DNA of 34,682 nt from Candidatus Melainabacteria bacterium (GCA_023250205.1 JAHFBE010000023.1:1-34682), one strand, 5' to 3'; counted from the stretch's first letter, positions 7,112-15,320 are shown. Notes: generated by a model from the sequence alone, not told the origin. Program-made: numbers and translations.

Positions 7112-7954
7112 ATGCTAACAATTCAGGTACAAATGGCTTTAAAAAAAACATTTTTTGTACAAAACATAAAACCAAAAACTATTTTTACAATTTTTTTATG
7201 GTTAATGGTTGCCTGGGCTCTCTCCAAACCTCTACAAGAAATAGGAAAAACGATTTATAGTTCAGTTGGTACACTTGCAAACAACGCATTTGAATTAGTG
7301 ACACATGGAAAGTCAATTACTGAAGAGCTTATAACTTCAAAAAAGATTGCTAATGAACAAGAGAAAGAAATATCTTTACTTAAAACAAAAATTGATTATC
7401 TTGAAAATCAAAATAGTCATATCACCCAATTAAAAGAACTTTTAAATTTAAAAAAGAGTACTAGATATAAGACAATCTCAGCCAATGTAATTGGAAGAAG
7501 TCCGGACAACTGGCATAAACAAATAATCATAGATAAAGGGAAGAACGAAGGAGTTAAATCTGGTGATTCAGTAATCACAACAAAAGGCATAGTGGGGCAG
7601 GTAATTGAAACAAACAATAATACTTCAACGATTCAGTTGATTTCAGATCCAAGCTACAAGCTTGGCTGTAAAATCAAGAAGAGAAATATTTTGGGAATTC
7701 TCTCTGGAAGAACTAACTCTACAGGGTTATTAAATTTTATTCCTATAGGAACAAAAGTAAAAACTGGAGACTTAGTTGAAACTTCAGGTATTGCTAGTGG
7801 AGGATTTGCCCCCACTTACCCACCTGGACATCCTGTAGGAAAAATAAGAAAAACAAGTAAGAAAAAAAGCAAAGCATCTGATTTATATATTGAAGTTAAA
7901 TTTTCTGAGGATTTAAATTCTTTAAACAATGTTCTTATATTTTCACCTGATTAA
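7112..7954 (+). CDS. mreC: Rod shape-determining protein MreC
   Basis: MreC is a bitopic inner-membrane protein linking MreB to the periplasmic elongation machinery. The 280-residue product has a transmembrane helix at about residues 24-41 (TIFTIFLWLMVAWALSKP), a coiled coil around 70-115, and the beta-barrel region with VIGRSPDNWHKQIIIDKG, TTKGIVGQV and the C-terminal PPGHPVGKI signature. A start at the ATG seven codons later is also possible; both have a weak AGG upstream. No mreD follows: instead a 32-bp palindrome and the SRP RNA gene come next. Confidence 0.92.
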   Translation: MLTIQVQMALKKTFFVQNIKPKTIFTIFLWLMVAWALSKPLQEIGKTIYSSVGTLANNAFELVTHGKSITEELITSKKIANEQEKEISLLKTKIDYLENQNSHITQLKELLNLKKSTRYKTISANVIGRSPDNWHKQIIIDKGKNEGVKSGDSVITTKGIVGQVIETNNNTSTIQLISDPSYKLGCKIKKRNILGILSGRTNSTGLLNFIPIGTKVKTGDLVETSGIASGGFAPTYPPGHPVGKIRKTSKKKSKASDLYIEVKFSEDLNSLNNVLIFSPD

Positions 7955-7986
7955 CGGTAAGGAACAGTCGCGACTGTTCCTTACCG
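7955..7986. repeat. 32-bp perfect palindrome between mreC and the SRP RNA gene
   Basis: CGGTAAGGAACAGTCG is followed at once by its exact reverse complement. It begins on the base after the mreC stop codon and ends three bases before the TATAAT of the SRP RNA gene. It may terminate mreC transcription, or act as an operator over the SRP promoter, since its centre falls where the -35 box should be. Confidence 0.85.
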
Positions 7987-7989
7987 CGC

Positions 7990-7995
7990 TATAAT
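7990..7995 (+). promoter_or_regulatory. -10 box of the SRP RNA gene
   Basis: A consensus TATAAT lies so that transcription would begin at about 8002-8003, exactly the 5' end of the terminal stem of the SRP RNA. The -35 position falls inside the 32-bp palindrome and does not match consensus. Confidence 0.7.
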
Positions 7996-8002
7996 AAAAA
8001 TC

Positions 8003-8089
8003 GCTGTTAGGTATGGCAAATCTCTTACGAACCTGGTCAGATAGGAAACTAAGCAGCCATAAGTAAAAGCTTTGGGTGTACCTAATGGC
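8003..8089 (+). ncRNA. ffs: Bacterial small signal recognition particle RNA (4.5S)
   Basis: The ~87-base RNA is the scaffold that, with Ffh, targets membrane proteins cotranslationally. It has the conserved Ffh-binding region ACCTGGTCAG (8031-8040) opposite AAGCAGCC (8051-8058), separated by a TAG-GAAA-CTA mini-hairpin whose tetraloop (8045-8048) is GAAA in place of the common GGAA. The ends 8003-8013 and 8079-8089 pair over 11 positions, two of them G-U. No Alu domain is present, as in the small bacterial class. Exact ends are inferred from the pairing and the upstream -10 box. No clear T-run terminator follows. Confidence 0.9.
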
Positions 8090-8121
8090 ACATTGTAGTA
8101 ATTAAGAATAGATTTACTGAG

Positions 8122-8168
8122 TATCCCTCAAATAATAAAGCTGCCCCCACAAATTGATTTAACTTAAC
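8122..8168. repeat. Direct repeat, left copy (before the dockerin gene)
   Basis: This ~47-bp segment, with the core CCCCCACAAATTGATTTAA, recurs at 9823-9870 with only a handful of differences and one single-base gap. The two copies bracket the dockerin-C39 gene. It ends 62 bases before that gene's ATG. Confidence 0.8.
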
Positions 8169-8230
8169 CTTATTTTAATTTGTCGTTGATTAAATTAGGA
8201 ACCTTCTTACAGAAATGAAGAGTAGCTTAT

Positions 8231-9808
8231 ATGTTTATTTTAAATACAAAGTTTTCAAACAACAACCCTCTAGCAGCTAGATTAGATCCTGATTTATTAA
8301 AGAAAAATAAGGACTCAAGGGATCCTGACTCATCACTAAAAGATTCTATTTTATCAAATCAGCTTGCTCCGGGAAAAGGAGATCTTAATGGTGATGGAGA
8401 TGTTAACTTTAAAGACGCTACTATATTAGGGAATTATTTATTTCCAGGACCAAATAATTCACCTGAAAAACTTACTGATGATCAACTTAAAAAAGCTGAT
8501 GCTAACAATGATGAAAAAATAGATTATGATGATTTGACTGCTTTATATGTTACTTCGACTAATCTTATTATTGATTCATACAAGCCTAATTCTTCTGTAA
8601 AAGGAGATTTGAATGGAGACAATAAAGTTGACGATAATGATCTTATTATGCTTATTGAAACAGAAGGTTTAATACTTGGGACCACTTTAGGTAAACACCC
8701 TTCGGACAAATTAATTAAAGCTGTTGATTTTAATAACGATGGAATACTAAACAACGCTGACTTAAAAATCTTAGAGTCACTTTATACTGAAAAGCCAGAT
8801 ACATTACCTACAGAAAACGGCAGGCCACCAAATGCAACTGTAAAAAAAGGTGATTTAAATCAAGATGGCAAAATTAATGACACAGACCTTACTATACTTG
8901 GAGACTCTCTCAATAATAAAAAACTTTTTGATAAATTAACTGAAGACCAAAAACAAGCTGCCGATATAAATAATGACGGTAAAATAGACACCTCTGATGC
9001 ACTTAAATTTCTCGACATCATAGAAAGAAATGGGTTTAATCCAGTCTCAGGAATTGTTGGAGATTTCAATGGAGATTCTATTTTAGATTATAAAGATCTA
9101 CAGATATTTGTTCAAGAGAAAACAATATATGAAAATTATAAAAATGATCCTGACTATAAAGATTCATCTGAATATATGAAAGGGTTTCTTGACTTTAACA
9201 TGGATGGAGAAGTAACTAAAGCTGATAAGGACACGTTTATGAGTGAGATTCTTCATATGAAATTACCAACAATAGAAACCACCAACCAAGCTTTCAATGA
9301 TCCAAAAAACTGGATGGTAAGTCAGATGCTGGGTTCAACTAATCCAAATGTAGATAAGCCGAATTTTAATGGGAATTGTGGATTTGCATCGCTTGTAATG
9401 GTTGCCAGAATGTTTGGAAAACTTTGCGGTGGAAAGGAAGAAGCACAAAAACAAATTAAATATGTAAGAGAATTAGCAGGGGTCCCAAATGAATATGAAG
9501 GTTCTGATATGGGACAGCTTTCAAGTGCTGCTGAATCACTTGGGTTAAATGGAATCCATCTATATGGAGACATAAATATTATTAAAGATTTTCTAAATCT
9601 TGGTAGCAAAATTATTCTGGGTGCTGATCCTAGTAAATATAGTATTGGAGGAAGTTCTGGACATGCAATTGTTATATCAAGCTTTAAAGATGGTATGTTT
9701 GAGATCTATGATCCGGGATTTCAAAGACCAATTAAAGTTAGTGAAAAAGCTTTATCTGAGTCAATGCAAATGCAATATGGCAATATGTTAATAGTTGGTG
9801 AAGCATAA
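8231..9808 (+). CDS. Multi-dockerin protein with C39-like cysteine peptidase domain
   Basis: The 525-residue product has eight 12-residue calcium loops of dockerin/EF-hand form DxNxDGxxxxxD, starting at D51, D90, D126, D166, D208, D245, D278 and D321: four dockerin-like pairs. Residues ~375-525 look like a peptidase C39/papain-like domain, with candidate catalytic C383 (in FNGNCGFASLVM), H478 (SSGHAIVISS) and D494 (IYDPGF). No signal peptide or membrane helix is seen; the N-terminus is polar and Asn/Asp-rich. Dockerins normally bind cohesins in extracellular complexes, and C39 domains cleave double-glycine leaders or act as papain-like proteases. Combining these roles here is inference. Only a weak GAAGAG precedes the ATG. 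Direct repeats flank the gene. The substrate, and whether the peptidase is active, cannot be told from sequence. Confidence 0.8.
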   Translation: MFILNTKFSNNNPLAARLDPDLLKKNKDSRDPDSSLKDSILSNQLAPGKGDLNGDGDVNFKDATILGNYLFPGPNNSPEKLTDDQLKKADANNDEKIDYDDLTALYVTSTNLIIDSYKPNSSVKGDLNGDNKVDDNDLIMLIETEGLILGTTLGKHPSDKLIKAVDFNNDGILNNADLKILESLYTEKPDTLPTENGRPPNATVKKGDLNQDGKINDTDLTILGDSLNNKKLFDKLTEDQKQAADINNDGKIDTSDALKFLDIIERNGFNPVSGIVGDFNGDSILDYKDLQIFVQEKTIYENYKNDPDYKDSSEYMKGFLDFNMDGEVTKADKDTFMSEILHMKLPTIETTNQAFNDPKNWMVSQMLGSTNPNVDKPNFNGNCGFASLVMVARMFGKLCGGKEEAQKQIKYVRELAGVPNEYEGSDMGQLSSAAESLGLNGIHLYGDINIIKDFLNLGSKIILGADPSKYSIGGSSGHAIVISSFKDGMFEIYDPGFQRPIKVSEKALSESMQMQYGNMLIVGEA

Positions 9809-9822
9809 GAAGTAAATCAAGC

Positions 9823-9870
9823 TATCCCCCAAAACAATAAAGCTACCCCCACAAATTGATTTAATTTAAC
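9823..9870. repeat. Direct repeat, right copy (after the dockerin gene)
   Basis: Second copy of the 8122-8168 repeat in the same orientation, beginning 14 bases after the dockerin gene stop and ending 85 bases before the MshEN-like gene. It could be a shared upstream regulatory element of both genes, or the scar of a cassette insertion. Confidence 0.8.
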
Positions 9871-9955
9871 AGTTTTCGGGAAGTTTATATTTAATAAGCA
9901 ATGTACTTGGTAAGATGTTACATTGTGTAAGTAAACATTAACTAAGCAAGGAATT

Positions 9956-10174
9956 ATGTCAACAAAAAAATATTTATTAGGGGAAATCTTAATTTCACTT
10001 GGCGTTCTAACAGAAGTACAGTTAAATCAAGCACTTAAAGAACAAGAAGAATTAGACGCACAAGGAAAAGAACATAAGCCAATAGGGCAATTACTACTTG
10101 AACATGGGTACATCTCCCCAAATGATCTCATTGAAGCAATTAAAATACAGACCAAACAAAAAGAGCCGATATAA
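9956..10174 (+). CDS. Stand-alone MshEN/GspE-N-like domain protein
   Basis: The 72-residue product is two tandem copies of the motif LGxxLxxxGxIxxxxLxxAxxxQ: residues 8-30 (LGEILISLGVLTEVQLNQAL) and 43-65 (IGQLLLEHGYISPNDLIEAI). This is the fold at the N-terminus of type II secretion/type IV pilus ATPases, where it binds cyclic-di-GMP in the MshE subgroup. Here it stands alone, without an ATPase. The usual leading Arg of the first motif is Leu, so nucleotide binding is uncertain. A good Shine-Dalgarno (AAGGA, five bases before ATG) supports the start. A likely terminator follows at 10205-10234. Confidence 0.75.
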   Translation: MSTKKYLLGEILISLGVLTEVQLNQALKEQEELDAQGKEHKPIGQLLLEHGYISPNDLIEAIKIQTKQKEPI

Positions 10175-10204
10175 ATTAAGTAGAGGATAAGATAACCTTC
10201 CTCT

Positions 10205-10234
10205 CTAATGAAGAACTCTAAAGCATTAGTTTTT
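10205..10234 (+). terminator. Weak intrinsic terminator after the MshEN-like gene
   Basis: CTAATG (10205-10210) pairs with CATTAG (10224-10229) around a 13-base loop and is followed by five T. The stem is short and AT-rich. Confidence 0.45.
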
Positions 10235-10366
10235 ATAGCAATAAAGGGAGCGACATATAAATTGCAAGACAATCTGAACTGAAATTGTTTTGCATTATAT
10301 TAACGATTCTTTAATTCAAAAGAATTAATATAACTTATATGTATTCGTGTATTGGGTAACATCTTT

Positions 10367-10900
10367 ATGAAAAGCCATAAGAGATCATTTGCCATTTTGC
10401 TGTTAATGATAATCTCTTGTTCTCTTGAACTAAAAGCATTTGCATTAGAAGAGCAAGAATTGAAATCTGGTTCCTTGGCAAATAGTGCAAAAGAATTTAC
10501 ATTAAAAGGAACTGTTCAAGAAGATGTAAGCGGAGCTAAACAACTAACAGGAATTGGTGTAATTGGAATAAGATTTATTCACCAAACAGGATTTCCATCT
10601 TACATTGAACAAATTTATCCAAATTCTCCAGCATCAAAAGCAGGACTCAGGCCAAATGATTTAGTTTTTGCAATTGATGGAATTAGAACTGATAAGCTAA
10701 GCTCTGACAGTGTCTATCAATTATTAGCAGGTGACCCTGGGACAAAAGTAAAAGTCTTTATTACACGAGGACAATCCATGTTTAATGTGGAACTTGTTCG
10801 CGATGATCTTGCAAATTTATCTACTGATGTTCAAAACAGGTATTTATCAGGACCTATTGCTGTCCCTATTAGCCCAAGAGATTTAATCCCATATCACTAG
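10367..10900 (+). CDS. Exported PDZ-domain protein
   Basis: From the ATG at 10367 the product has 177 residues: a signal peptide (basic KSHKR, hydrophobic SFAILLLMIISCSLELKAFA, likely cut after A26), a short linker, and one PDZ domain at about 61-144 with the binding-loop form GIGVIGI and the typical NSPASKAGLRPNDLVFAIDG. PDZ domains bind C-terminal peptides. No protease domain accompanies this one, so it is probably a periplasmic adaptor or a substrate-recognition partner. A TTG 15 bases upstream would add five residues but has no ribosome site. A hairpin terminator follows at once. Function is not recognised beyond the domain. Confidence 0.75.
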   Translation: MKSHKRSFAILLLMIISCSLELKAFALEEQELKSGSLANSAKEFTLKGTVQEDVSGAKQLTGIGVIGIRFIHQTGFPSYIEQIYPNSPASKAGLRPNDLVFAIDGIRTDKLSSDSVYQLLAGDPGTKVKVFITRGQSMFNVELVRDDLANLSTDVQNRYLSGPIAVPISPRDLIPYH

Positions 10901-10917
10901 AGATTTGATAAATAATC

Positions 10918-10948
10918 GCAGGGGCATACTACTAAAGCATGCTCCTGC
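10918..10948 (+). terminator. Hairpin terminator after the PDZ gene
   Basis: GCAGGGGCAT (10918-10927) pairs with ATGCTCCTGC (10939-10948), ten pairs with one G-U. It is followed by AATTGC rather than a T-run, so it may work with the help of Rho or as an insulator just before the rpsB promoter. Confidence 0.55.
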
Positions 10949-10955
10949 AATTGCA

Positions 10956-10964
10956 TGTTAAAAT
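10956..10964 (+). promoter_or_regulatory. Extended -10 promoter candidate for rpsB-tsf
   Basis: TGTTAAAAT fits the TGnTAAAAT form seen before rplU, dnaE and gcvPB. The start would be near 10971, giving a leader of ~52 bases. Confidence 0.5.
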
Positions 10965-11022
10965 AATCAAGCTAACAAACAAACCGTTAAAATAAGGAGT
11001 AAAGGAAATAAGTACTGCAACA

Positions 11023-11817
11023 ATGACAACACCTGAAATTAAAGAATTACTAGAAGCTGGTGTACATCTTGGTCACCAAAGAAAAAAATGGAATCCAAAA
11101 ATGCAACCATATATATATGGTGATAAAGCTGGAACATGCATAATTAATTTAGTTAAAACTTCTGAGTTACTAGAACAAGCCTGTGTTTATTTAAAAGAAG
11201 CTGCTTCACAGAAGAAAAATATTATTTTTGTAGGAACTAAGAGACACATTTCTGAAATTGTTAAAGATGAAGCTGTCAGATGTGGTGCTTACTTTATAAA
11301 CAGACGTTGGTTAGGTGGCTTATTAACTAACTTTGACACTATAAGACAAAGATTAAACAGACTTAGAGAACTTGAAGAAATGCAAGATAATGGGACAATG
11401 AATCACACAAACAAAAAAGAACTTGCTGTCTTTAACAAAGAATTAGAGAAATTACAAAAAACACTTGGCGGCATAAAAAATATGCGTGGCAAAGCAGATA
11501 TATTATTTGTAATAGATCAACAAGAGGAAGAAATTGCAATTACTGAAGCGAAAATAATAGGTTTAAAAGTAGTCGCTGTTATAGATACAAACTGTGATCC
11601 ACAGGGAATTGATTATCCTATCCCAGGAAACGATGATTCAATTAGATCAGTAAAACTAATTATCAGCACAGTAGCAGATGCAATTATTGAAGGACATGAA
11701 GGTAAGGTTCCTGATGTTCACAAAACAAAAAATGGTTATGTGAAAAAGCTATCAAACATTCAACCCCCTGTAAAATTAGTTCAAGAAATTGCTATTCCGG
11801 TAGAACAGCAGTCTTAA
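11023..11817 (+). CDS. rpsB: 30S ribosomal protein S2
   Basis: S2 binds late to the 30S head and bridges to S1. The 264-residue product has the family opening MTTPEIKELLEAGVHLGHQ, KWNPKMQPYIYG, the RRWLGGLLTNFDTI motif near residue 90 and IDTNCDPQGIDYPIPGNDDS. Length is normal. The purine-rich AAGGAGTAAAGGAAAT lies 14-29 bases before the ATG, farther than usual; no other in-frame ATG, GTG or TTG exists between it and the gene. It heads the classic rpsB-tsf operon. Confidence 0.97.
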   Translation: MTTPEIKELLEAGVHLGHQRKKWNPKMQPYIYGDKAGTCIINLVKTSELLEQACVYLKEAASQKKNIIFVGTKRHISEIVKDEAVRCGAYFINRRWLGGLLTNFDTIRQRLNRLRELEEMQDNGTMNHTNKKELAVFNKELEKLQKTLGGIKNMRGKADILFVIDQQEEEIAITEAKIIGLKVVAVIDTNCDPQGIDYPIPGNDDSIRSVKLIISTVADAIIEGHEGKVPDVHKTKNGYVKKLSNIQPPVKLVQEIAIPVEQQS

Positions 11818-11835
11818 AATAACTTGGAGAAAAAT

Positions 11836-12759
11836 ATGACATTTAGTGCAAAAGATGTAGCAGATCTGAGATTTAAAACTGGCGCAGGAATGATGGAGTG
11901 CAAAAATGCACTTAAAGAAGCAAATGGAAGTCTTGAAAAAGCAAGTGAAATCCTCAGGCAAAAAGGTCTATCTGCAGCTGCAAAAAAAGCAGAAAAAACA
12001 ACTTTAGAAGGAATTGTTACAAGCAAATTAGCAAGTGATAAAAAATGTGGAGCAATTCTTGAACTTAATACTCAAACAGACTTTGTCGCAAAAAATGATA
12101 AATTTATTGAATTATCCTCTATTATTCTTGATGCAATTTTAAGCAATAAGCCATCTTCAATAGAACAACTACTAACTTTAAAATCTGGCAACACCGTAAT
12201 ATCAGAATTGATTTCAAGTAGAATTGCTACTATAGGAGAAAATATCCAGCCACGAAGATTTGAATTATTCCAATCTGGAAATGAAAGTAGTATTGTCGGG
12301 ACATACATTCATCCTGTAGGAAATAAAATAGGCGTACTTGTTAAACTCACTACAAGTTCTCCAGTTTTAAATACTAGCGAGCTTGAAGAATTAGCAAAAA
12401 ACATTGCAATGCATGTTGCTGCTTCACAACCTCAACCAGAATACATTGATAGTTCAACCATTCCAAGTGAAGTTATTGAAAACGAAAGAAGAATTGAACT
12501 TGGAAAAGAAGATTTAGCAAAGAAAACAAAAGAAATAGCTGAAAAAATTGTACAGGGAAGATTAGAAAAAATCCTTTCTCAACGTTGCTTAATATCTCAA
12601 CCATACATTAAGGATCCAAATCTAACCATAGATAAATTAATTAAAGAAAAAAGTAAACAATTAAATACTGACATTAAGATTGCACAATTTGTACGATACA
12701 ATGTAGGCGAAGTCCTTGAAAAAGATGCTTCAATGGAAAAAGCTACAGCACAAGTATAA
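11836..12759 (+). CDS. tsf: Translation elongation factor Ts
   Basis: EF-Ts is the guanine nucleotide exchange factor of EF-Tu. The 307-residue product begins MTFSAKDVADLRFKTGAGMM, then has MECKNALKEANG and TQTDFVAKND, the signature residues contacting EF-Tu. The ATG at 11836 is chosen over an in-frame TTG 12 bases earlier because GGAG lies just ahead of it, inside the longer frame. It follows rpsB by 18 bases and precedes pyrH by 13, the usual order. Confidence 0.96.
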   Translation: MTFSAKDVADLRFKTGAGMMECKNALKEANGSLEKASEILRQKGLSAAAKKAEKTTLEGIVTSKLASDKKCGAILELNTQTDFVAKNDKFIELSSIILDAILSNKPSSIEQLLTLKSGNTVISELISSRIATIGENIQPRRFELFQSGNESSIVGTYIHPVGNKIGVLVKLTTSSPVLNTSELEELAKNIAMHVAASQPQPEYIDSSTIPSEVIENERRIELGKEDLAKKTKEIAEKIVQGRLEKILSQRCLISQPYIKDPNLTIDKLIKEKSKQLNTDIKIAQFVRYNVGEVLEKDASMEKATAQV

Positions 12760-12769
12760 ACTAGAGTAA

Positions 12770-13543
<774 letters not shown>

Positions 13544-13556
13544 TTTCAAATGAAAA

Positions 13557-14039
13557 GTGGTAAACAAAAAAAACAAACCAGAGAAGAAAAAAGAATCAAT
13601 AGTCATTGAAAACAGAAAAGCACGTTATGATTTCCATATTGATGACTCAGTTACATGTGGGTTGGTTTTAAGTGGTACAGAAGTAAAATCAATTAGAACT
13701 GGAAGAGCCCAGCTAAAAGATAGCTTTGCAAAAATAGAAAAAGGAGAAGTTTGGCTATACAACTGTCATATCTCACCATATCAGTTCGGAAACAGATTTA
13801 ACCACACCCCTCTTAGAAAAAGGAAACTCCTGTTACATAAAAAAGAAATCCTAAAGCTTTTCACAAAAATAAAAGAAAAAAATTATGTATTAGTTCCACT
13901 TAAGATTTTCTTTTCTAAGAATTGGGCAAAAATAGAACTTGGGTTGGGCAAAGGGAAAAAGGTGTATGACAAAAGGGAAGCTATTAAGAAAAAGGAACTA
14001 CAAAGGTCTATTAAAGAGGTAAAAAGTAAATATATTTAA
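13557..14039 (+). CDS. smpB: SsrA-binding protein SmpB
   Basis: SmpB binds tmRNA and brings it to stalled ribosomes for trans-translation. The 160-residue product starts at GTG (no ATG in frame), then a lysine-rich stretch, IENRKARYDFHI, GLVLSGTEVKSIRTGRAQLK, and the basic C-terminal tail GKGKKVYDKREAIKKKE that enters the mRNA channel. It is coupled closely to pyrH. The stop codon touches palindromic element copy 2. No ssrA gene is in the window. Confidence 0.95.
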   Translation: MVNKKNKPEKKKESIVIENRKARYDFHIDDSVTCGLVLSGTEVKSIRTGRAQLKDSFAKIEKGEVWLYNCHISPYQFGNRFNHTPLRKRKLLLHKKEILKLFTKIKEKNYVLVPLKIFFSKNWAKIELGLGKGKKVYDKREAIKKKELQRSIKEVKSKYI

Positions 14040-14125
14040 TTGCGAGGGCTTTAGCCCGAAGTAATCCCAAGTGTTTTGCGTAAATTTGATCAGGATTACT
14101 TTGTCGTTATGCTCCTCGCAATGAC
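14039..14125. repeat. Palindromic MITE-like element, copy 2
   Basis: ATTGCGAG (14039-14046) and CTCGCAAT (14115-14122) form the ends, with an inner perfect pair AGTAATCC (14060-14067) and GGATTACT (14093-14100). The left half, GCGAGGGCTTTAGCCCGAAG, nearly equals that of copy 3. The left end is trimmed compared with the other copies and overlaps the last base of the smpB stop; the right end runs into the rplU promoter. Confidence 0.8.
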
Positions 14126-14126
14126 A

Positions 14127-14135
14127 TGCTAAAAT
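14127..14135 (+). promoter_or_regulatory. Extended -10 promoter candidate for rplU
   Basis: TGCTAAAAT ends nine bases before the rplU ATG. The expected start (near 14142) would leave a leader of only about three bases, so a leaderless transcript is predicted; no Shine-Dalgarno is present, in agreement. Confidence 0.55.
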
Positions 14136-14144
14136 AAAAACCCT

Positions 14145-14573
14145 ATGTACGCAGTATTAGAAACAGGTGGAAAACAAGTCAAAGTCGAAGCTGGCCGCTT
14201 TATTGATATTGAAAAACTACCTCAAAACAAAGGTGACCAAGTGTCACTTAGCACTGTTTTGATGTTAGTATCCGGAAAAGAATCAAAAATCGGAAATCCT
14301 TATATTAAAGGTGCCACTATAAATGGACAAATCATTGATCTTGCAAAAGACGATAAAGTAATTGTCTATAAAATGAGACCAAAAAAACGTACTCGTAAAA
14401 AGTTTGGTCATAGACAATGGTACTCAAGAGTTTTTATAGAAAGTATTGAGCTCGATGGAAAAGTATTAGTTAAGGCAGAAAAGAAAGAGCCAAAAGTAAA
14501 AAAACAAGAAGAAGTAAAAGCTGAAACAGAAGCTAAACCAAAGAAAAAAGCAACAAAGAAAAAAGAAGCGTAA
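14145..14573 (+). CDS. rplU: 50S ribosomal protein L21
   Basis: L21 binds 23S rRNA. Residues 1-~106 are the L21 domain: MYAVLETGGKQVKVEAGRFI at the start and YKMRPKKRTRKKFGHRQWYS, the family signature. The remaining ~36 residues are a low-complexity tail of Lys, Glu and Ala not found in standard ~103-residue L21, probably a disordered RNA-contacting extension. rpmA follows after 14 bases, the universal L21-L27 pair. Confidence 0.96.
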   Translation: MYAVLETGGKQVKVEAGRFIDIEKLPQNKGDQVSLSTVLMLVSGKESKIGNPYIKGATINGQIIDLAKDDKVIVYKMRPKKRTRKKFGHRQWYSRVFIESIELDGKVLVKAEKKEPKVKKQEEVKAETEAKPKKKATKKKEA

Positions 14574-14587
14574 GCAGGAGATAAATC

Positions 14588-14839
14588 ATGGCATCTAAAA
14601 AAGGGGTTGGTTCTACAAAAAACGGTAGAGATAGTAATCCAAAATATCTTGGTGTAAAACTTTATGATCAAGAAGCTGTAATACCTGGAAATATTATTAT
14701 TAGACAAAGAGGGACAAAATTTCACCCTGGAGATAATGTCGGAATAGGAAGAGATCACACTTTATTTGCTCTTATAAAGGGAAAAGTAAAGTTTGAAAGA
14801 AAACGCGGCAAACAATTTGTTAACATTATTCCTGCATAA
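14588..14839 (+). CDS. rpmA: 50S ribosomal protein L27
   Basis: L27 reaches the peptidyl transferase centre with its N-terminus. The 83-residue product starts [20 protein letters not shown] and has [19 protein letters not shown], the family signature. There is no N-terminal cleavable extension of the Firmicutes type. AGGAG lies seven bases before the ATG. It is cotranscribed with rplU. Confidence 0.97.
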   Translation: MASKKGVGSTKNGRDSNPKYLGVKLYDQEAVIPGNIIIRQRGTKFHPGDNVGIGRDHTLFALIKGKVKFERKRGKQFVNIIPA

Positions 14840-14852
14840 CTTCACTAGATAA

Positions 14853-14858
14853 TATAAT
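14853..14858 (+). promoter_or_regulatory. -10 box candidate for the DoxX-like gene
   Basis: A consensus TATAAT in the rpmA-doxX gap predicts a start near 14865 and a 27-base leader with AAGGA before the ATG. The -35 region is weak. Confidence 0.4.
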
Positions 14859-14891
14859 CATTTACGTAATAGCTTAATAAGGAAAAATAAA

Positions 14892-15320
14892 ATGAATCCA
14901 GGTGGACTTTCATTACTTTTGCTAAGACTTTCATTGAGTTATGTCTGGCTAAGCGCCGGAATAAGTAAACTTTTTAATTCACAGTTTATAAATACTTTTT
15001 CAGAAACACTTCACAACTTTGCAAAAAATACACACTATAGTTTTTACTCTGAATTTTTAAATACTTACATAATTCCAAATTTTCAAATCTTTGCACAATT
15101 AACAATATGGGGGGAAATTCTTACTGGAATTGCATTCTTGTTAGGATTTCCATTGTTTCTTGCAGCATCAATTGGTATTTTTATGAATGTAAACTACTAT
15201 TTTGTAGCCACCACAACTCCATCACAGTTTTTAAATATTATTATGGTTTTTTCCCAGCTTGCTGCCTATGCAAATAACGCAGGAGGCTTCTGGGGCTTAT
15301 CTGCTTCTTTGAAAAAGTAA
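14892..15320 (+). CDS. DoxX family membrane protein
   Basis: The 142-residue product is a four-helix inner-membrane protein: LLLLRLSLSYVWLSAGISKLF at the start (with the GxxKL feature of DoxX), then helices around 74-92 (LTIWGEILTGIAFLLGFPL), 93-110 and 115-130. DoxX/DoxD-like proteins are linked to thiosulfate oxidation, redox or stress functions in different bacteria; which applies here cannot be said. A Shine-Dalgarno (AAGGA) precedes the ATG. Palindromic element copy 3 follows it. Confidence 0.8.
   Translation: MNPGGLSLLLLRLSLSYVWLSAGISKLFNSQFINTFSETLHNFAKNTHYSFYSEFLNTYIIPNFQIFAQLTIWGEILTGIAFLLGFPLFLAASIGIFMNVNYYFVATTTPSQFLNIIMVFSQLAAYANNAGGFWGLSASLKK

Noticed and set aside
8231-9808. 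Dockerin protein as part of a cellulosome
   Set aside because: There is no signal peptide, glycosidase, carbohydrate-binding module, cohesin or scaffoldin in the window.
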